Positions 1 through 11,730 of a DNA stretch of 64,000 bases are shown one piece after another. The DNA is from Gliomastix tumulicola (lineage: Eukaryota > Ascomycota > Sordariomycetes > Hypocreales > Bionectriaceae), in contig BCHX01000001.1 in NCBI GenBank assembly GCA_001599755.1, positions 310,001-374,000 of the forward strand. Direction: 5' to 3'. The notes below the pieces were generated by a model. The model saw only the letters and a program-made list of their open reading frames with translations. It made no database searches and had not been told where the DNA came from. Position 1 is the stretch's first letter, and every line of letters starts with the position of its first letter. Position numbers and translations under genes: made by a program.

Positions 1-3000
1 ACGCTTGGGATGCAGCACGAGACGAGCCACAGTGAAGGAAGAAATCTGGAGGTGAGGGGCAGCGGTGACCGGCCCGTAGCGTAGACCGAGTGAAAAAAAA
101 AAAAGGACTGGACTCGCTCTCTAGACCTGAGAGCTGGACCCAGGGCGAGCTGCTGTCACGATTCATATCCCAGCGTGCTGATCTGCCTCACCGTCAGATG
201 CAAACTTCTCCAGACCCTGGATAGGGGTCTGCACTCCCATCCCCAAAGTCGCTATCGAAAACTCGTCATCTCCAGTATCTCGCGGCTTCACCCTATGAAG
301 ATGCACCGTACCCGACGGCCCACAAGTCATCGCTCAGGAGCCCACGGGACCTTGCGGAAATGAGAGCCAGCAAACCCGTGCGAGAGATGGATTGGATGTT
401 CTGGAAATCTTACGGGCTATTAATAATAGCACGCACACTACGGAGCATAGTGTGCTGTATCTGCAGTGCTGCACCCTGACAATCGGTGCCCATTACTCGT
501 GTGCATGCGTCTTCATGGAGAACTGATGAACGCAGTAATACTCGGGGAGGGAAAGGGGGTAACAACAGTGCATCCATCGCAGCTCAGCTTCAAGGGCCAA
601 GTCTAGAAGCATGCCAACGGTAGTATTGGTACCTTGGCCTCGGGTTCATCGGAGGGCGGTGCGTCCCGGCCAAGAGAGGCCTGTCCTGCGGCTGATTTGG
701 GCGCATGGGACGGGGAATTGATGAATCCGAATATATCGGGAACGTCGTCCCGTTAATATGTATAGTAATCAATACCCATCCGCCGAGCCTGACAATCAAA
801 GACTCGTACGAGCGATATCAAAGGCCAGGAGCAAAAAAAGGAGGCCGATGGGGTTGCAGTCGAGGAAATTGGCGCCCCCACAAGATGAGGACAGCCAAGA
901 CATGACGTTGAAGACGGGCGGCGGGTAAAGAATGAGCATCAGAGACACTGTGGTGACGGATCAGAGGTTGATATCCGAATGGGCGTCTGCTTGGTCGATC
1001 GCGAGAGGGGCCCGCCCTCCTACGCTGCGCTGCGTGTACCCGTGGCTTGCCGGTACCAGCTCCCTGCAGCTCCCTGTTGTCGCTGCAGCTTGGTGCAGGC
1101 GGAGGCAGAAGGGGTGACTTCTGGTGGATGCAGCTTGATGTCCACGTGCTGAAAGGAGTAACCTGCCTGCTGAAACTGGACGTCCGGGCAGCCTGGACGG
1201 TGTCTTGTTCCCCGGTCTTTCTCCGATGCTCCAGTCTTATCGACGGTGGTGATGTTTCGGTCTCAGCAGGTTCTGTGAGCTGTCGGGTGTTTTCGTGCTT
1301 GTGCTCGCGAAGCTCTGAGCTGGAATGGCGCCGACGTAGGACAGACATGGATGCGCCTGCCAGCTGACTGCCTGTGTGTCGCCGCGTCTTCGTCGAAAAG
1401 GGCCGGCTCTGTACGACAGCGAGGGTGATGTGCTCCCTTGCACAGTGTGATGCCTCAGGCAGTGGGGAGACAGTATTGACACCGAGGCCTTGGCCCCCCA
1501 CTAAAGATTTGGCAAAACGGCCCCGACCCGCCCACCAAGTTGCCAAACGGGTTTCCAGGGTGTGCTGGGACTCCCTCCAGGAGACAGGCTGGAGCAATGA
1601 AGGTCGTCAGGACCGTCCGTCCAGGGATGCGGGACACTCGCGCAGAACGCGCTACCGCATTGGCGGCGTCTGGGTGCCGGGTTCTGGGTTGTTGGGTGCA
1701 GACGGGACGCTTCAGGTGTGCCTGCGATCCCGCAGAGACACACACGCACTGTCAACATGCATGTTTCAGTCTCTGGAGATCAGTGAGCCGCATCCCACGG
1801 CAGCACGGCCACGGCCTCCTTTCTCTCGGACCACGAGGGCACCGAGGGCCACGGATGGTATTAGGATGGAGCCGTCAATCTTCGAAAAGGCGGGAGCTAA
1901 AATCCCAGAAATGGGACAGTGCGTTAATTTGCGATATCGCCCGTCAGTACAGTGCGGATTGCTCACGGCGGGACAATGGGGAAAGAGCAGCCCGGCTTAG
2001 CGCTTCCACTCGCTGTTCCCCAACACGCGCCTGCCTTTTGAAGCACGGCACTGGCTGCCAGCAGTACCTACCGCTCCACAGTCTGTAGCACTAGAGGACA
2101 AGTACCTCCGCCGTTCCTCCCACAACCGCAGGCAAGTCACAGCGCATCCCCACCAATCACCGCCCTGAGGGCTCTCCGTCACCCACTGACCGCACCGGGC
2201 ACACTGCACTGTACACTGTACAGGCACCCACCACAGGGCACTCAATCCTCGCTCCCACAGCAAATGCCAGCAGGCCCACGAGCACGGGCTCGGGCGCTCC
2301 AGCAATTCTTTTCCCCTCTGGCACTGTCCTGTCCACAGCGTCCATCCGTCCACGATCGAGTCTGACGGCGGCGGCCCCCCAAATCAACAAGTCCACTCCT
2401 TGAGTGCTCTCATTCCCTCCTCTCCTTTCACCCCATCCGCATTTTCCTCGCTCCTCTCCTTCCTCCATTTGCGCTTCTTTTCATTGCCGTCTGGAGTTGG
2501 TGATTCGCAGCCAACAATCCTCCGTACTTCGCCCTCACACCCTCCACGAGGCTTGCGCGACGCCAGTGCCTTGATTGGTCGTTTCTCCCCCATATTTGTG
2601 TTTCTTTAGTAGGGGGTTTTACTCGGTTGAGGATTTTGGCTTTTCCCACCCGAGCGGCCATTGAGTGACCTAAGGAGTTTTTTACCCTACGTCTTCTTTC
2701 CTCGGCAATCAGCAAACGGCGGCGATTCCTTGCGCGCGTCTTGTCCCTGCGAGCGCGATCTGTCTCGACATTCTCTCCGACCGCTACGAGACGACCGACA
2801 CGTCCGCGACGCTGCTCAGTGGTCGTCAAGTTGATCGTTGATGTACGTACCCGCCTCGCCACACGCTTTCCTCGCTCGCAAGGCTCGTCAAGCCATCCTG
2901 CGACGGGAGATGCGCCACTTCGCACTGTCAACCTCGCCTCTTCCCTGCGCCATGCTGTCCTCCGCATTGGGGGGTTTCTTGCCAGGGTCGAGGCGTAGCG

Positions 3001-3152
3001 CCCTTTACATGCCGTGCCGTTTCAACTGCTGACCAACTTCCCCTCGTTGTAGACGTAGGATACCTAACGTCACCAGTCGTATCCTCCCGATCCCGGCGCG
3101 CACCTACGAACCTTTACATATCCTCGACATCTTTACCTGGTCAGCCGTCAAT
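1..3152. other. Non-coding leader region upstream of first gene
   Basis: No open frame here looks coding: those present are short, Arg/Pro/Ser-rich and overlap on both strands. From about 2400 onward the plus strand becomes pyrimidine-rich, as in promoters and 5' leaders of fungal housekeeping genes. A possible 5' UTR intron runs from a GTACGT donor near 2843 to a TTGTAG acceptor near 3052, just before the first start codon. No tRNA or transposon signature was recognised. Confidence 0.5.
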
Positions 3153-4947
3153 ATGTCGTACTACGATAATCAGTGGGGTGGCCCAGCCCAGAACAACTGG
3201 GAGCATCAGGGGTCTACCACGCCTACTCGTGCTGGTAAGGATTTCTCTTGGGCGGTTCGAGATGTCTTGACAGGATATGGGTTCTGACACGTTGCTGCAG
3301 GCGCCAGCGCTCCCCAGCCCCAGGACGACTATGCCTTCTCGTACCAGTTCGACGGTAAGCGACCTACTTGTGCACAGGCATCTCGATGAAGTCTCGACCT
3401 CCCACTCATACCTCTTCGCCGATTGCTACCCCGGGCTCTACGATCTACGATTGCTGCTGGGAGAGAACAGGGTCTTGATGCAGAGGAGAGGAGACCGAGA
3501 CAGCCGGAAGACGCTCGAATGCTCGCGGCGCATATATGCTAATACGGCTCTTCTAGAGGTGGATCGCGCCTACGAGAATCTTCAAAAGTCTGGCAAGGGC
3601 TACGGCATGGGAGGTCGTCGCAAGTTCTCCCCCATGCACCACGGCCACGGCTCTGGATCGGCCAGAAGCACTCCAGACTTCAGTAAGTGTACATACTGCG
3701 ACCCCGAACCCCACCATACGACAGCATCCAGTTCTGACGTCGTCGCCTCTCTATAGACAACCGCATCCCTCACGGCCCGCGTCAGCATTCCGTGAACAGC
3801 TTCGACGACTCGCGAGGCCCGCCGGGGGCAAACCTCCACAACTTTTATGCCTCCCAGCGACACCAGCCCTCGCGCGGCTCCAACGAGGCCGAGCAGGTCA
3901 TGCAAGCCAAGAGACGGATGGCAGCTCAGCGGGAGCGAGAGCTTCGAAACCTGCACACCGAGCAGCAGTATCAACGAAGTAGGCCACCCTCAGCAGTATA
4001 ATACCACCACCCGTTGCAGAATAGGGAAACCCGCATGATATCATGTTTTCGGATAAACAGGGCATGGATGGAAGAGGTGGATGATGCTCACGGACATGAC
4101 TTTTCCTTGTCTTTTGGCCTGGATGACGATCATGATTCACGAGAGACACCTGGGTTTTGTTTTTGGCGTCGCGGGGGGAAGAGGAAAAAGGAATCATGGC
4201 CTGTTATTTATGATGATACCATAACGTCGAGCTTTCGCTAACGGCTTTTTCTGCGTAGATACCGTTGTTGACGTGCCCAACACCAGCAGCAGCACCAGCA
4301 GCAACAACACCAACACCAACATCAACATCAACAGCAACAGCAACAATGCCGCCGCCAACAACAGCAAGCACATGACCGAGGAGCAGACCCGAGACCTCAT
4401 TGCCCGTCAGCGCAGCGCTCTCTATGGCGAGGGCCAGTTCGCCGACAAGTCTGGTTACATCGACGAGACCGGCAACGTTCGCAGTGGTGCCCCTAGTGGC
4501 CCTCCGAGCCTGCGCGGCGCGTCTCCCCTGACCTTCGATAACATCGGTCGCGCGCCTCCCATGGGCGGCGAAGCCGGCACCCCGGGATCTGCGATTGACC
4601 CGATGTCTGCGTCAATGGACCCCAACTCGCGCCCGGGGAGCACCGCCAGCCCCCAGACTGCTGGCCCGACCAACAAGGTGTTCGACAACGCCGTTGGGCC
4701 CCAGAGTCGCACCAGCACCTCCAGCCCTACCGGAGGATCTCCTCCCAGGGACCTGGCTCCGGGCTCCAAGCCCCAGTCTGGTGCCAGCGTCGCTCCCATT
4801 GGCACCCGGCCGTCCGTGACGCCATCGAACTCGGGTTCGTCAAAGCGATCGACCACTCCTCTGGCTTCCTCCGGTGGCTGGGGCCGTGGCAACGGTGTTT
4901 GGGGCCAGTCTTCTGGCCTCGGCACCCAGGCGAGCGTCTGGGGCTAG
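3153..4947 (+). CDS. Conserved fungal low-complexity protein with C-terminal WG motifs
   Basis: Five exons (3153-3234, 3301-3354, 3557-3682, 3757-3978, 4259-4947) join in frame to 390 codons. All four introns are phase 1 with GT..AG ends. The start is the first ATG in a good context, with protein MSYYDNQWGG at the N-terminus. The middle holds a charged segment (AKRRMAAQRERELRNLHTEQ) that could form a helix. It is followed by an Asn/Ser tract at the start of exon 5, then MTEEQTRDLIARQRSALYGE, a motif I associate with a conserved but uncharacterised Pezizomycotina family. The C-terminal third is Gly/Pro/Ser-rich and ends with three Trp-Gly pairs in about 22 residues. There is no signal peptide or membrane segment. 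Function is unknown; a disordered RNA- or protein-binding regulator is an inference. Confidence 0.85.
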
Positions 4948-5934
4948 TCGCCCCCTAGACATTCATGAGACAGCTTTATCTGGGTTGGTCACATAGACCA
5001 GCAGAATTGGTGGGACGGAGTCATTTTTATTGAAACAGACATACTGCATTGGACTGCTCGGCGCTGGGGTTTGGAATCCAACAGTATCTGCTATGACGGG
5101 CAAAGGGTGGTCTCTCACCTGGACTTTGGCCCGGTCGGAAACATATTTTGATCGAATTTCGGTGTTCGTATCTTTCTTCTGGGATCGACGACAACTTACG
5201 GCATTTCCAAGCGCGGTTGGTTATGGAGAAACGGAATCGGCCTACGGTATACCAAGGGATTATTAGCATTTGGCCTTTTTTTCCTCTATGACGGCATATC
5301 CGGCAACTGGCGGGCGGCGAGGGAGTTTTTCTTTGTTTCCTTTTTTTTATTATCCTTATTTGCGCATCCCCTGTTCTTGTTTTTTGATCTCGGCTCGGCT
5401 TTCACTTCGTTCGGGCTTATTTTCACCGTCTTTCGAGCGAAAGGAGCGGTTGCATCTGGGTCTGTCATGAAGCGGCGTTTAGAAGAAGCCATGATTGGGA
5501 GGGCCTATAACACGTGAAGGATGCTTTGATTGGGACATGGCTGGACACGAAAAAGGAACTAGTTATGCGTGCGTGGGATGTACGAGGGCTTGGAGGCATA
5601 ATGTGGATGATGGCGGGCGGTGCTGTTTCTCCCTCTCCTTTTATCGAGGGGGATCTGGACAGTCAATCGCCAGGGGAGTCCAGCCAGCGGGATTAGTACA
5701 GATGGTTACGGAGGCATCATATGGGAGTCGCAGGGCTTTCGAGGAAGGGACCGGATCACATTGCATTTTTTTCTTTTCTTTTTTGCTCATTTCATACGGT
5801 GGTTCTCGGGCTTGTCATCTGGATGGGCATGCAAATGCTTGATAATGAGGCAAACGACGGAAAGCAAAAACACAAAAATAAGATTATTGGGATCTTCGGA
5901 ACATGGTTTATTTGACTACTACCTTACATACTTG
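4948..5934. other. Intergenic, no gene seen
   Basis: This follows the first gene and probably contains its 3' UTR. The open frames are short and overlapping, with no recognisable protein. T-rich tracts lie around 5278-5350 and 5764-5790. Confidence 0.5.
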
Positions 5935-6240
5935 CTACAGAAATGCGATGGACAGTCGTGATCCATGATAAGGCGAACGTCCAATCGTCCCCAGGCCGAG
6001 ATATAACGGCAACTTGGAAAGCGCGATGGCCTCGAGGAGGTATGATTGGCGAGAGAGAAGATGATATTGTATGTCGTGTGAGCCATCCTCACTAGGCGGT
6101 GGTAGAGAATCTTCATTCTGGAGGGTGTCGTCTTCGGCGTCTGACTCGTGCTGTGGGAATTCGGCTATGCTCTCGTTCTCCTGATCGAGTTGATCGAGCT
6201 GATCGCCAGCTTCATCCTCATCGACTGCTCGGTATCTTCG
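5935..6240 (-). CDS. Orphan C-terminal exon of an unidentified protein
   Basis: On the minus strand a 101-codon frame is open from 6240 to a TAG at 5935-5937 but has no in-frame ATG, so it must be a 3' exon. Its product looks coding. A very acidic stretch (DEDEAGDQLDQLDQENESIA) is followed by a Ser/Pro/Asp linker and then a hydrophobic tail (SYLLEAIALSKLPLYLGLG). A consensus GTGAGT donor reads on the minus strand at about 6306, after a frame encoding SEIGTSSLGEGL. Several AG acceptors occur near 6210-6240. I could not find a start-containing exon further upstream. It may be a real multi-exon gene reaching toward 6.4-7.4 kb, or a decayed one. The family was not recognised. Confidence 0.35.
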   Translation of the reverse strand, partial: RRYRAVDEDEAGDQLDQLDQENESIAEFPQHESDAEDDTLQNEDSLPPPSEDGSHDIQYHLLSRQSYLLEAIALSKLPLYLGLGTIGRSPYHGSRLSIAFL

Positions 6241-7710
6241 TCAATTGCTTTAGGAGGAGCGCAACCACCAAGACGAGCTTTGCGATTGATGATACATCTT
6301 TACTCACCAGTCCTTCCCCAAGACTACTAGTACCAATCTCTGATGCTGATGCTAGGTACCTAAGGTACTACCGAAACAACTGATTTTTGTCGAAAAGTCT
6401 AGGAAGGAGCACTGCTCGTCGGTAAGTTTTACCCACCTCCGTTTGCCTCCCAAATCTACTGTCGGCCTTGGTTCTTCCATTCCCACCCATCACAAAATAT
6501 GTCCCACGCAATCGTGCTGATCAAGAGAGCCCCCGTTCACTGGCTCTGTCTTATGGAGAGTTGAATTTTCGCAGAACGGACACCGATATCGAGGCCGCCG
6601 TCGAGGAGATTTTCGGCCGGGAAAGGGCCTTTTTTCTTCATTACACAGGGCACACCACGCAAGGACCTCATCCCCGCCAACCAGGTCCGACTGCCCAACG
6701 GCTGAGCATCCAGCGACCGTGACGAAGGAAACAGATCGAGTCCCAGTTGACGCTCAGGCTCCAGCGCGGCACGAAGGTTTCTCCGACCGTCGGCCGCGTC
6801 TACTTCTACAGTGTTTTTTTCTTTCTTTTTCGCTAAGACTCGGGACTCGAGGATTTGAACCTCAAAGGCTCCGAGCCGGGATGGCTGTATTGCCGGTACA
6901 TGCGGTGTGCGCCTTCCTTTACGTTGGAGCATTCCTGACTGCCTTCGTGTCTACGGCAAGACTCGACGTTTCTTACGAGTGAAATATGTCACGGACGGAG
7001 GACGACAAGGAAGCAGGAGGGCGCGGACGGATCTACCATGAGCACGCGACGGGCTGTGCGGGCTGTACCCGGTGCTGAAGACGTTCTGAAGAGACATCTG
7101 CGCGTTATTGTGTCGACAGATGCATTTCTGCAACGATCAGCGAACAAGACAGAGCCGCCACAAGGACAAAAAGCACAAACGCCAGAATCACCGGGTGGAT
7201 TTCCAGCACCGGCTGGATTTGCGACGTATCTGGTGCCATAACAGCACAGCTTGAGATGTCTGGAGAACAATTGACATACTTTACTCTCCACGCGACGAGG
7301 ATCAGCGACGACCATCTACCCGGAGATCCCAGTCGAAAATGGTCTCAGCAGAAAGCCGATCCATTTGACGTGTGGGAGAGAGTCGAGGTCCTGGCATATC
7401 AACTCCGACTGCCAGATCACAAGTGATGAGAGTGAGCATGACGAGGCTTGGTACGAGTCTCGGTAACGGCAAGGCTGGCGCAACGTTGGATTTTCTGGCT
7501 TGTCTTTACAGCGCCATACAAGGCAAAGGCGGTATGTGGTAGGGCTGGTTGTAGTTACGGCACAGGTACTAGATACAAGACACCTCGCCTTACTTCAATC
7601 AAACGCGATTACGACCAGTACGGAGGTTTTTTTTCCCCAGACCAAACTGTCTTGTTTCATTTTCCCTTGAAACGACTGACCATGATGATTACCGAGACGC
7701 GACGAACCCC
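6241..7710. other. Gene-poor stretch with coding-like fragments
   Basis: Several short frames look coding but cannot be joined into a gene. On the plus strand, a good acceptor (ACACAG at about 6648) precedes a frame encoding GTPRKDLIPANQVRLPNG and a stop. Another frame reads TDTDIEAAVEEIFGRERAFF (about 6579-6640). A plus-strand ATG frame covers 7038-7241 (67 aa). On the minus strand 6537-6932 stays open. This may be the 5' part of the orphan minus-strand gene, a small plus-strand gene with weak splice sites, or remnants. Confidence 0.3.
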
Positions 7711-9244
7711 TCAAGCGATGCCATTCCCATCAGCAACTGCCACAGTGACCGGACTGGTAGCAATCTTCTCATCAATGGGATGAAGCTGGGCAGCCATACC
7801 ATTCGCAAACCTATTCATCGCGTGACCGTTGCTAGTGACCACCGACTCCTCCTTCTTGCTATTCTGCATCTCCTCCTCAATAGGCTTCCCCTGCACCGTG
7901 TACCCCGTGTCGCTCGCATCGACAAACGCATCGATACCCGAGCCAGCTCGGGGATAGTTCGCGACGATGCGCTTGTGCTCGTCGAGCGCAGCACACATGT
8001 CCTCGTGCGAGACGTCATTGAGGAAGACGCACTTACCCAGGGGACTCACAGGCACCGCAGCACGCAGCTTGCCATCACGCGTGCGCAGGATGGCAGCCGT
8101 CGCACGCTCGAGGAGAGGTGCGTCGAAGGAGGGGTGGTCCATAGACAGGCCGGCGCGGGAGAAGAGATTGAGGAGACGGGTGTGGTCGGAGGGGGAGAGG
8201 AGGCCTCGCTGGAGGGAGAGGGTGGCGGAGAAGGCCATGTCGATGGAGATGGCGTGGCCGTGGCGGAGGGGAGGATCGGGGATGAGCTCGTGGAGGGGAG
8301 ACCAGCTATTCTTGTCAGCATCTGGATCGGCTTCATTCCTCCGGGACCGGGACTCACGTGTGGCCGTAGGCGATGACACGGTCGAGCATAATCTCATGCA
8401 GGTTCGGCGTCTCCAGCTTCAGCATCTCATAGATCCCAGCACGGCAGATTGCATCCGCTATACCCTTCAACTCATTTACCCCATCCTCCCCGGTCCTGCC
8501 AAACGCCGTCGCGATGAGCGCCTCGCAGTGCTCGTCCAGCAGCCGGAACGTCTCCGCGTCGGCGCACGACGAGATCTTGACGAGCTCGGCGAAGCCGTTG
8601 CGGATCTGGGCCTCGGGCAGCGTGCGCAAAAAGGTGAAGTCGAGGAAGGTGTGCAGGGGCGCGTGGTAGGCGCCGAGGCGGTTCTTGTAGCGGCCGTAGT
8701 TGACGGCGACCTTGATGGAGACGGAGGCGTCGATGAGGCCGATGACGGTCGTCGGGATGCGGATGTAGTTTGTGTTGCGGCGGTAGGCGGCGCAGGCGAA
8801 GCTGGGGGGAGTCTCAGTGACATGATCTAGGAGGAAGATACAGAAGGGGGGAGAAATAGGGACATACCCAGCGACGTCGGTGACGAGACCACCGCCAACG
8901 ACAAGAACGGGCTCCTTCCGGAAGACGCCAAACTCATTCATCGAGTCGACGATGCCGAGCATGGTCTCAATGCTCTTGGCCTTCTCGCCAATGGCCGTCG
9001 TGTGGACACGCAGCTCGATGCCGTGGTGCGCAAAGTACGCCGCGACCTGGGGACCGTACAGACTGTGGATGTTGAGGTCCATGACGGCGAGGCAGCGGCG
9101 CCAGGGCGCGTAGCAATCAGCCAGCTGCGTGTTGGCGAGGTCGAAGACGCCGTCGAGGAAGGTGAAGTCGTACGTGATCTTCTCGTAGCCGGTCACGGCG
9201 AAGCCAGCCTCGGTGGGCTGGACGGTGGCCTTCATGTCCGACAT
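7711..9244 (-). CDS. Sugar-phosphate cyclase, desmethyl-4-deoxygadusol synthase-like
   Basis: Three exons (9244-8868, 8801-8358, 8305-7711) give 471 aa. It belongs to the dehydroquinate-synthase fold. GGGLVTDVAG (about 117-126) is the NAD-binding glycine motif. IPTT follows at about 141-144, then KNRLGAYH (about 165-172), and GHTWSP spans the second junction near 272. The KNRLGAY signature is typical of sedoheptulose 7-phosphate cyclases (EEVS/DDGS) rather than true dehydroquinate synthase. Adjacent O-methyltransferase and ATP-grasp genes point to DDGS (MysA-type), giving desmethyl-4-deoxygadusol as the first mycosporine intermediate. An EEVS activity is the main alternative. The protein carries a poorly conserved C-terminal tail beyond the catalytic fold. 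The ATG at 9244 fits the family N-terminus; a longer open frame upstream has none of its features. A TATATATA element lies about 195 bp upstream. Confidence 0.9.
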
Positions 9245-10722
9245 GGTGGGCGAGGGGGTGAGGATGGAATGGAATATGCGTGCTTGGATAGTAGGATTGA
9301 TGAGTGTGCCAAAGAAAGGACACACTCTGGAAGGTTTACGATGGAAGGAAGAGAAGAGAAGAGGAAGAAGACAAGATGCTGGTGCTTTGTCTCCTGGAGC
9401 AGCAAAAGGAGAGTGGCATGTGGTGGGTGGTACGGGTCTTATGGTATATATACGGACATCCTTCGTCCACGGGATCACTGCATTCTGTCCGAGCCCAATG
9501 CTCTTTCACATGCGGGAAACGTGGTCCGGCACCTCGCGGACAAGCCTCACTAGGCCGCAATTCTCAGACGATGTGCTACACCGACAGCTCATCGCTCGCT
9601 TCACTCCCAGAGCGGTCAAGGACGAGAGTGTACCGTGAAGCTCACTGGTACATCAGCCCAGTATAACGGACATGAACAGCCTCAGGTACTATGTACCTAA
9701 CGCATTCACGCTTCCCCATCCGCAAAAAAGGGGTAAATCAAGGCGTCATGATCTCGAGAATCGAGAACCCCGTGTCCCGCGAGCCCGCGTTCAGCCAAGG
9801 GCTAGGCGGACGGCACGGCAAGGCAAGGCACAAGGGGGAGGAGGACCTCAGGAAGGAACCAAAATAGTCCATGATGTCTTCGAGTCTTTGACCAGAGGAA
9901 TGTGAAACATGCATTGCGTTTTTGCACTGGACAAGGTTAAATGGCCAGAGGACGGGAGTGAGAGGGTGACACGAAGAGGAGTGATCTCCGCCCGCCTTTC
10001 GTCTCACCGGAATCAGTCGAGGTGTCATCTATCGGGCACGAAATCCGTGGGGGTGACGGGAATGATGAATCAGAGATGCTTTTTTGTGCCGTGCCGTGCC
10101 GTGGGGGAGGAAGAGTTCCAGTCGTCGATGCATATTTGGACGGGGAGATGGGCAATTTGATATCGATTTGTTGCTGTTGATGCTTGTTGAAGTTATCCGG
10201 ATGGAGAATAGCTTGACGAGCTGAGGCAACGCTATATCCTACCGGCCGAGAGTCTCGGGGACGACCAAACAGCAACGCAAGCGTTGCTAGCCGGGAGCCT
10301 AAACGGCCGGGGCAGCAACATGGTGTGATGAACCGACCTTTGTGGCTTGTGTTCCTTTTGTCCATGACGCCTCGAGGCTTACGTGTGGGACGTGGCCTCC
10401 CCCCGGAGAAGGTGTAGGTGTCATTGTGGTCTCCGGGAAGTCTTGCCTTGTGTCTCGGAGCTTTTGCCTTGAATGGGCGGGATGCGGAGTTGCGTGCAGA
10501 TGCCGTGCGCCGGGTGGTGGATATCAAGGTGGCTCGGGTGGTGAAGCTAGGCGAGTCTGGACTAGTCGTTGATGCACGCATCTCGAGGATGTTTATTCAT
10601 AGAGTCGAGGGTGAGCAGTCTGGAGGAGGAGGAGGAGGAGGTTCTTGCTGCTCATATCCCTCATTGCTTCATTTTTACTGTCCGTGTCGTGGCTACGGGT
10701 GCAAAGAACAAAGACAGACGAC
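9245..10722. promoter_or_regulatory. Divergent promoter between cyclase and O-methyltransferase genes
   Basis: About 1.48 kb separates the two divergent start codons, and no credible gene lies between. A TATATATA element on the cyclase side (about 9445-9452) is suitably placed for that gene. A purine-rich (GGA)n tract at about 10622-10640 lies just upstream of the methyltransferase start. Shared control of the two pathway genes is an inference from geometry. Confidence 0.5.
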
Positions 10723-11730
10723 ATGGCTACCTTTGACGAGAACAAGGCCTACATGCCCCAGGAAGAAGTCTTCTTCGACGATGGACGTGAGATCGAGCTC
10801 CTTCACTTTGTATACTCGCAGCCCAACATCAGCGAGATCCACGGGTCGCCGGAGGGAGTCCTGGCGGCGATTGACGAGTACGCTCGCACGAAGAAGTATC
10901 TCATGAATGTGGGTGAGGACAAGGGCCGGATTGTGTCTGATCTTATCGCGCAGACGAAGCCCAAACTCATGGTGAGCTGCCCCTCCATCTGTGACCATGA
11001 ATTGAGATCTGACACCGGACATGAATAGGTTGAGCTGGGTGGCTACGTGGGATACTCGACCGTCTTGTTCGGCGCCGCGGTGCGAAAGGCCGGCGGACAG
11101 AGATACATCTGTCTGGAACGCAATCCGGAGTTCGCCGCTGTCGTGAGCTCCCTCGTGAATCTTGCGGGCCTGTCGTCAATCGTCCGCGTCGAGGTCGGCT
11201 CAGCTGGCGACTCACTCCGTCGCCTCAAGGAGTCCGGGGATATCGGGCCCCCAGGCATTGATCTTCTCTTCCTGGACCACTACAAGCCGGCATATCTCCC
11301 AGACCTCAAGCTCTCCGAGGAGCTCGGCCTGATCGGGCCCGGATCCGTGCTGGCGGCGGACAACGTTGTCAAGCCCGGAAATCCCCCTTACCTGGAGTAC
11401 GTGAGGGCCTCTGTGGAAGATAAAAAGCGTTGGGCCGGGGAGCAGAAGGGCAAAGGGGAGAAGATATCGGAGGGCTTCGAGAGCAGGTATTCGAGGCAGT
11501 ATGAGAAGCGGGAGGGCGTGGAGGAGCTGGATGCAGGAACAAGGGGAGATCCGGGGCTGGTGTACCAGAGCGAGCTGGTGAAGAGCTTTGAGCCGACAGG
11601 CGTTCCGGTGAGTCGATCCTCCGTCCTTTTTTCCTTATCGTGTCCATTGATAACGGCTGGCGTGTGATGGAATGCTAATGTGGATGAGTAGGACGGCGTC
11701 GAGATCACCCGCTGTGTTGGGCGGGAGTGA
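10723..11730 (+). CDS. SAM-dependent O-methyltransferase of mycosporine cluster
   Basis: Three exons (10723-10971, 11029-11607, 11692-11730) give 288 aa. The second exon begins VELGGYVGYST, the SAM-binding motif of the catechol-O-methyltransferase (COMT)-like family. Two later acidic motifs, LFLDHYK and AADNVVKPG, sit where cation-dependent COMT-type enzymes hold their metal ligands. From its position next to a DDGS-like cyclase and an ATP-grasp ligase it is expected to methylate desmethyl-4-deoxygadusol to 4-deoxygadusol (MysB role). The reading frame continues upstream of the ATG through a hydrophobic stretch, but only non-ATG codons are available there, so 10723 is taken as the start. The last exon encodes only 12 residues after the final intron. 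No signal peptide; cytosolic. Confidence 0.88.

Noticed and set aside
6838..6925. tRNA-like T-arm (GAGGTTCAAATCCTC on the minus strand)
   Set aside because: The T-loop resembles a tRNA B box, but no matching 7-bp acceptor stem, D-arm or A box is found at tRNA distance.
8354..9478. A 374-aa minus-strand start at 9478 for the cyclase
   Set aside because: The extra N-terminal residues have no cyclase features and overlap the TATA element; the start at 9244 fits the family.
9937..10581. A 214-aa minus-strand open frame in the divergent promoter
   Set aside because: Arg/Ser/Pro-rich composition without any motif, and it lies in the space expected for regulatory DNA.
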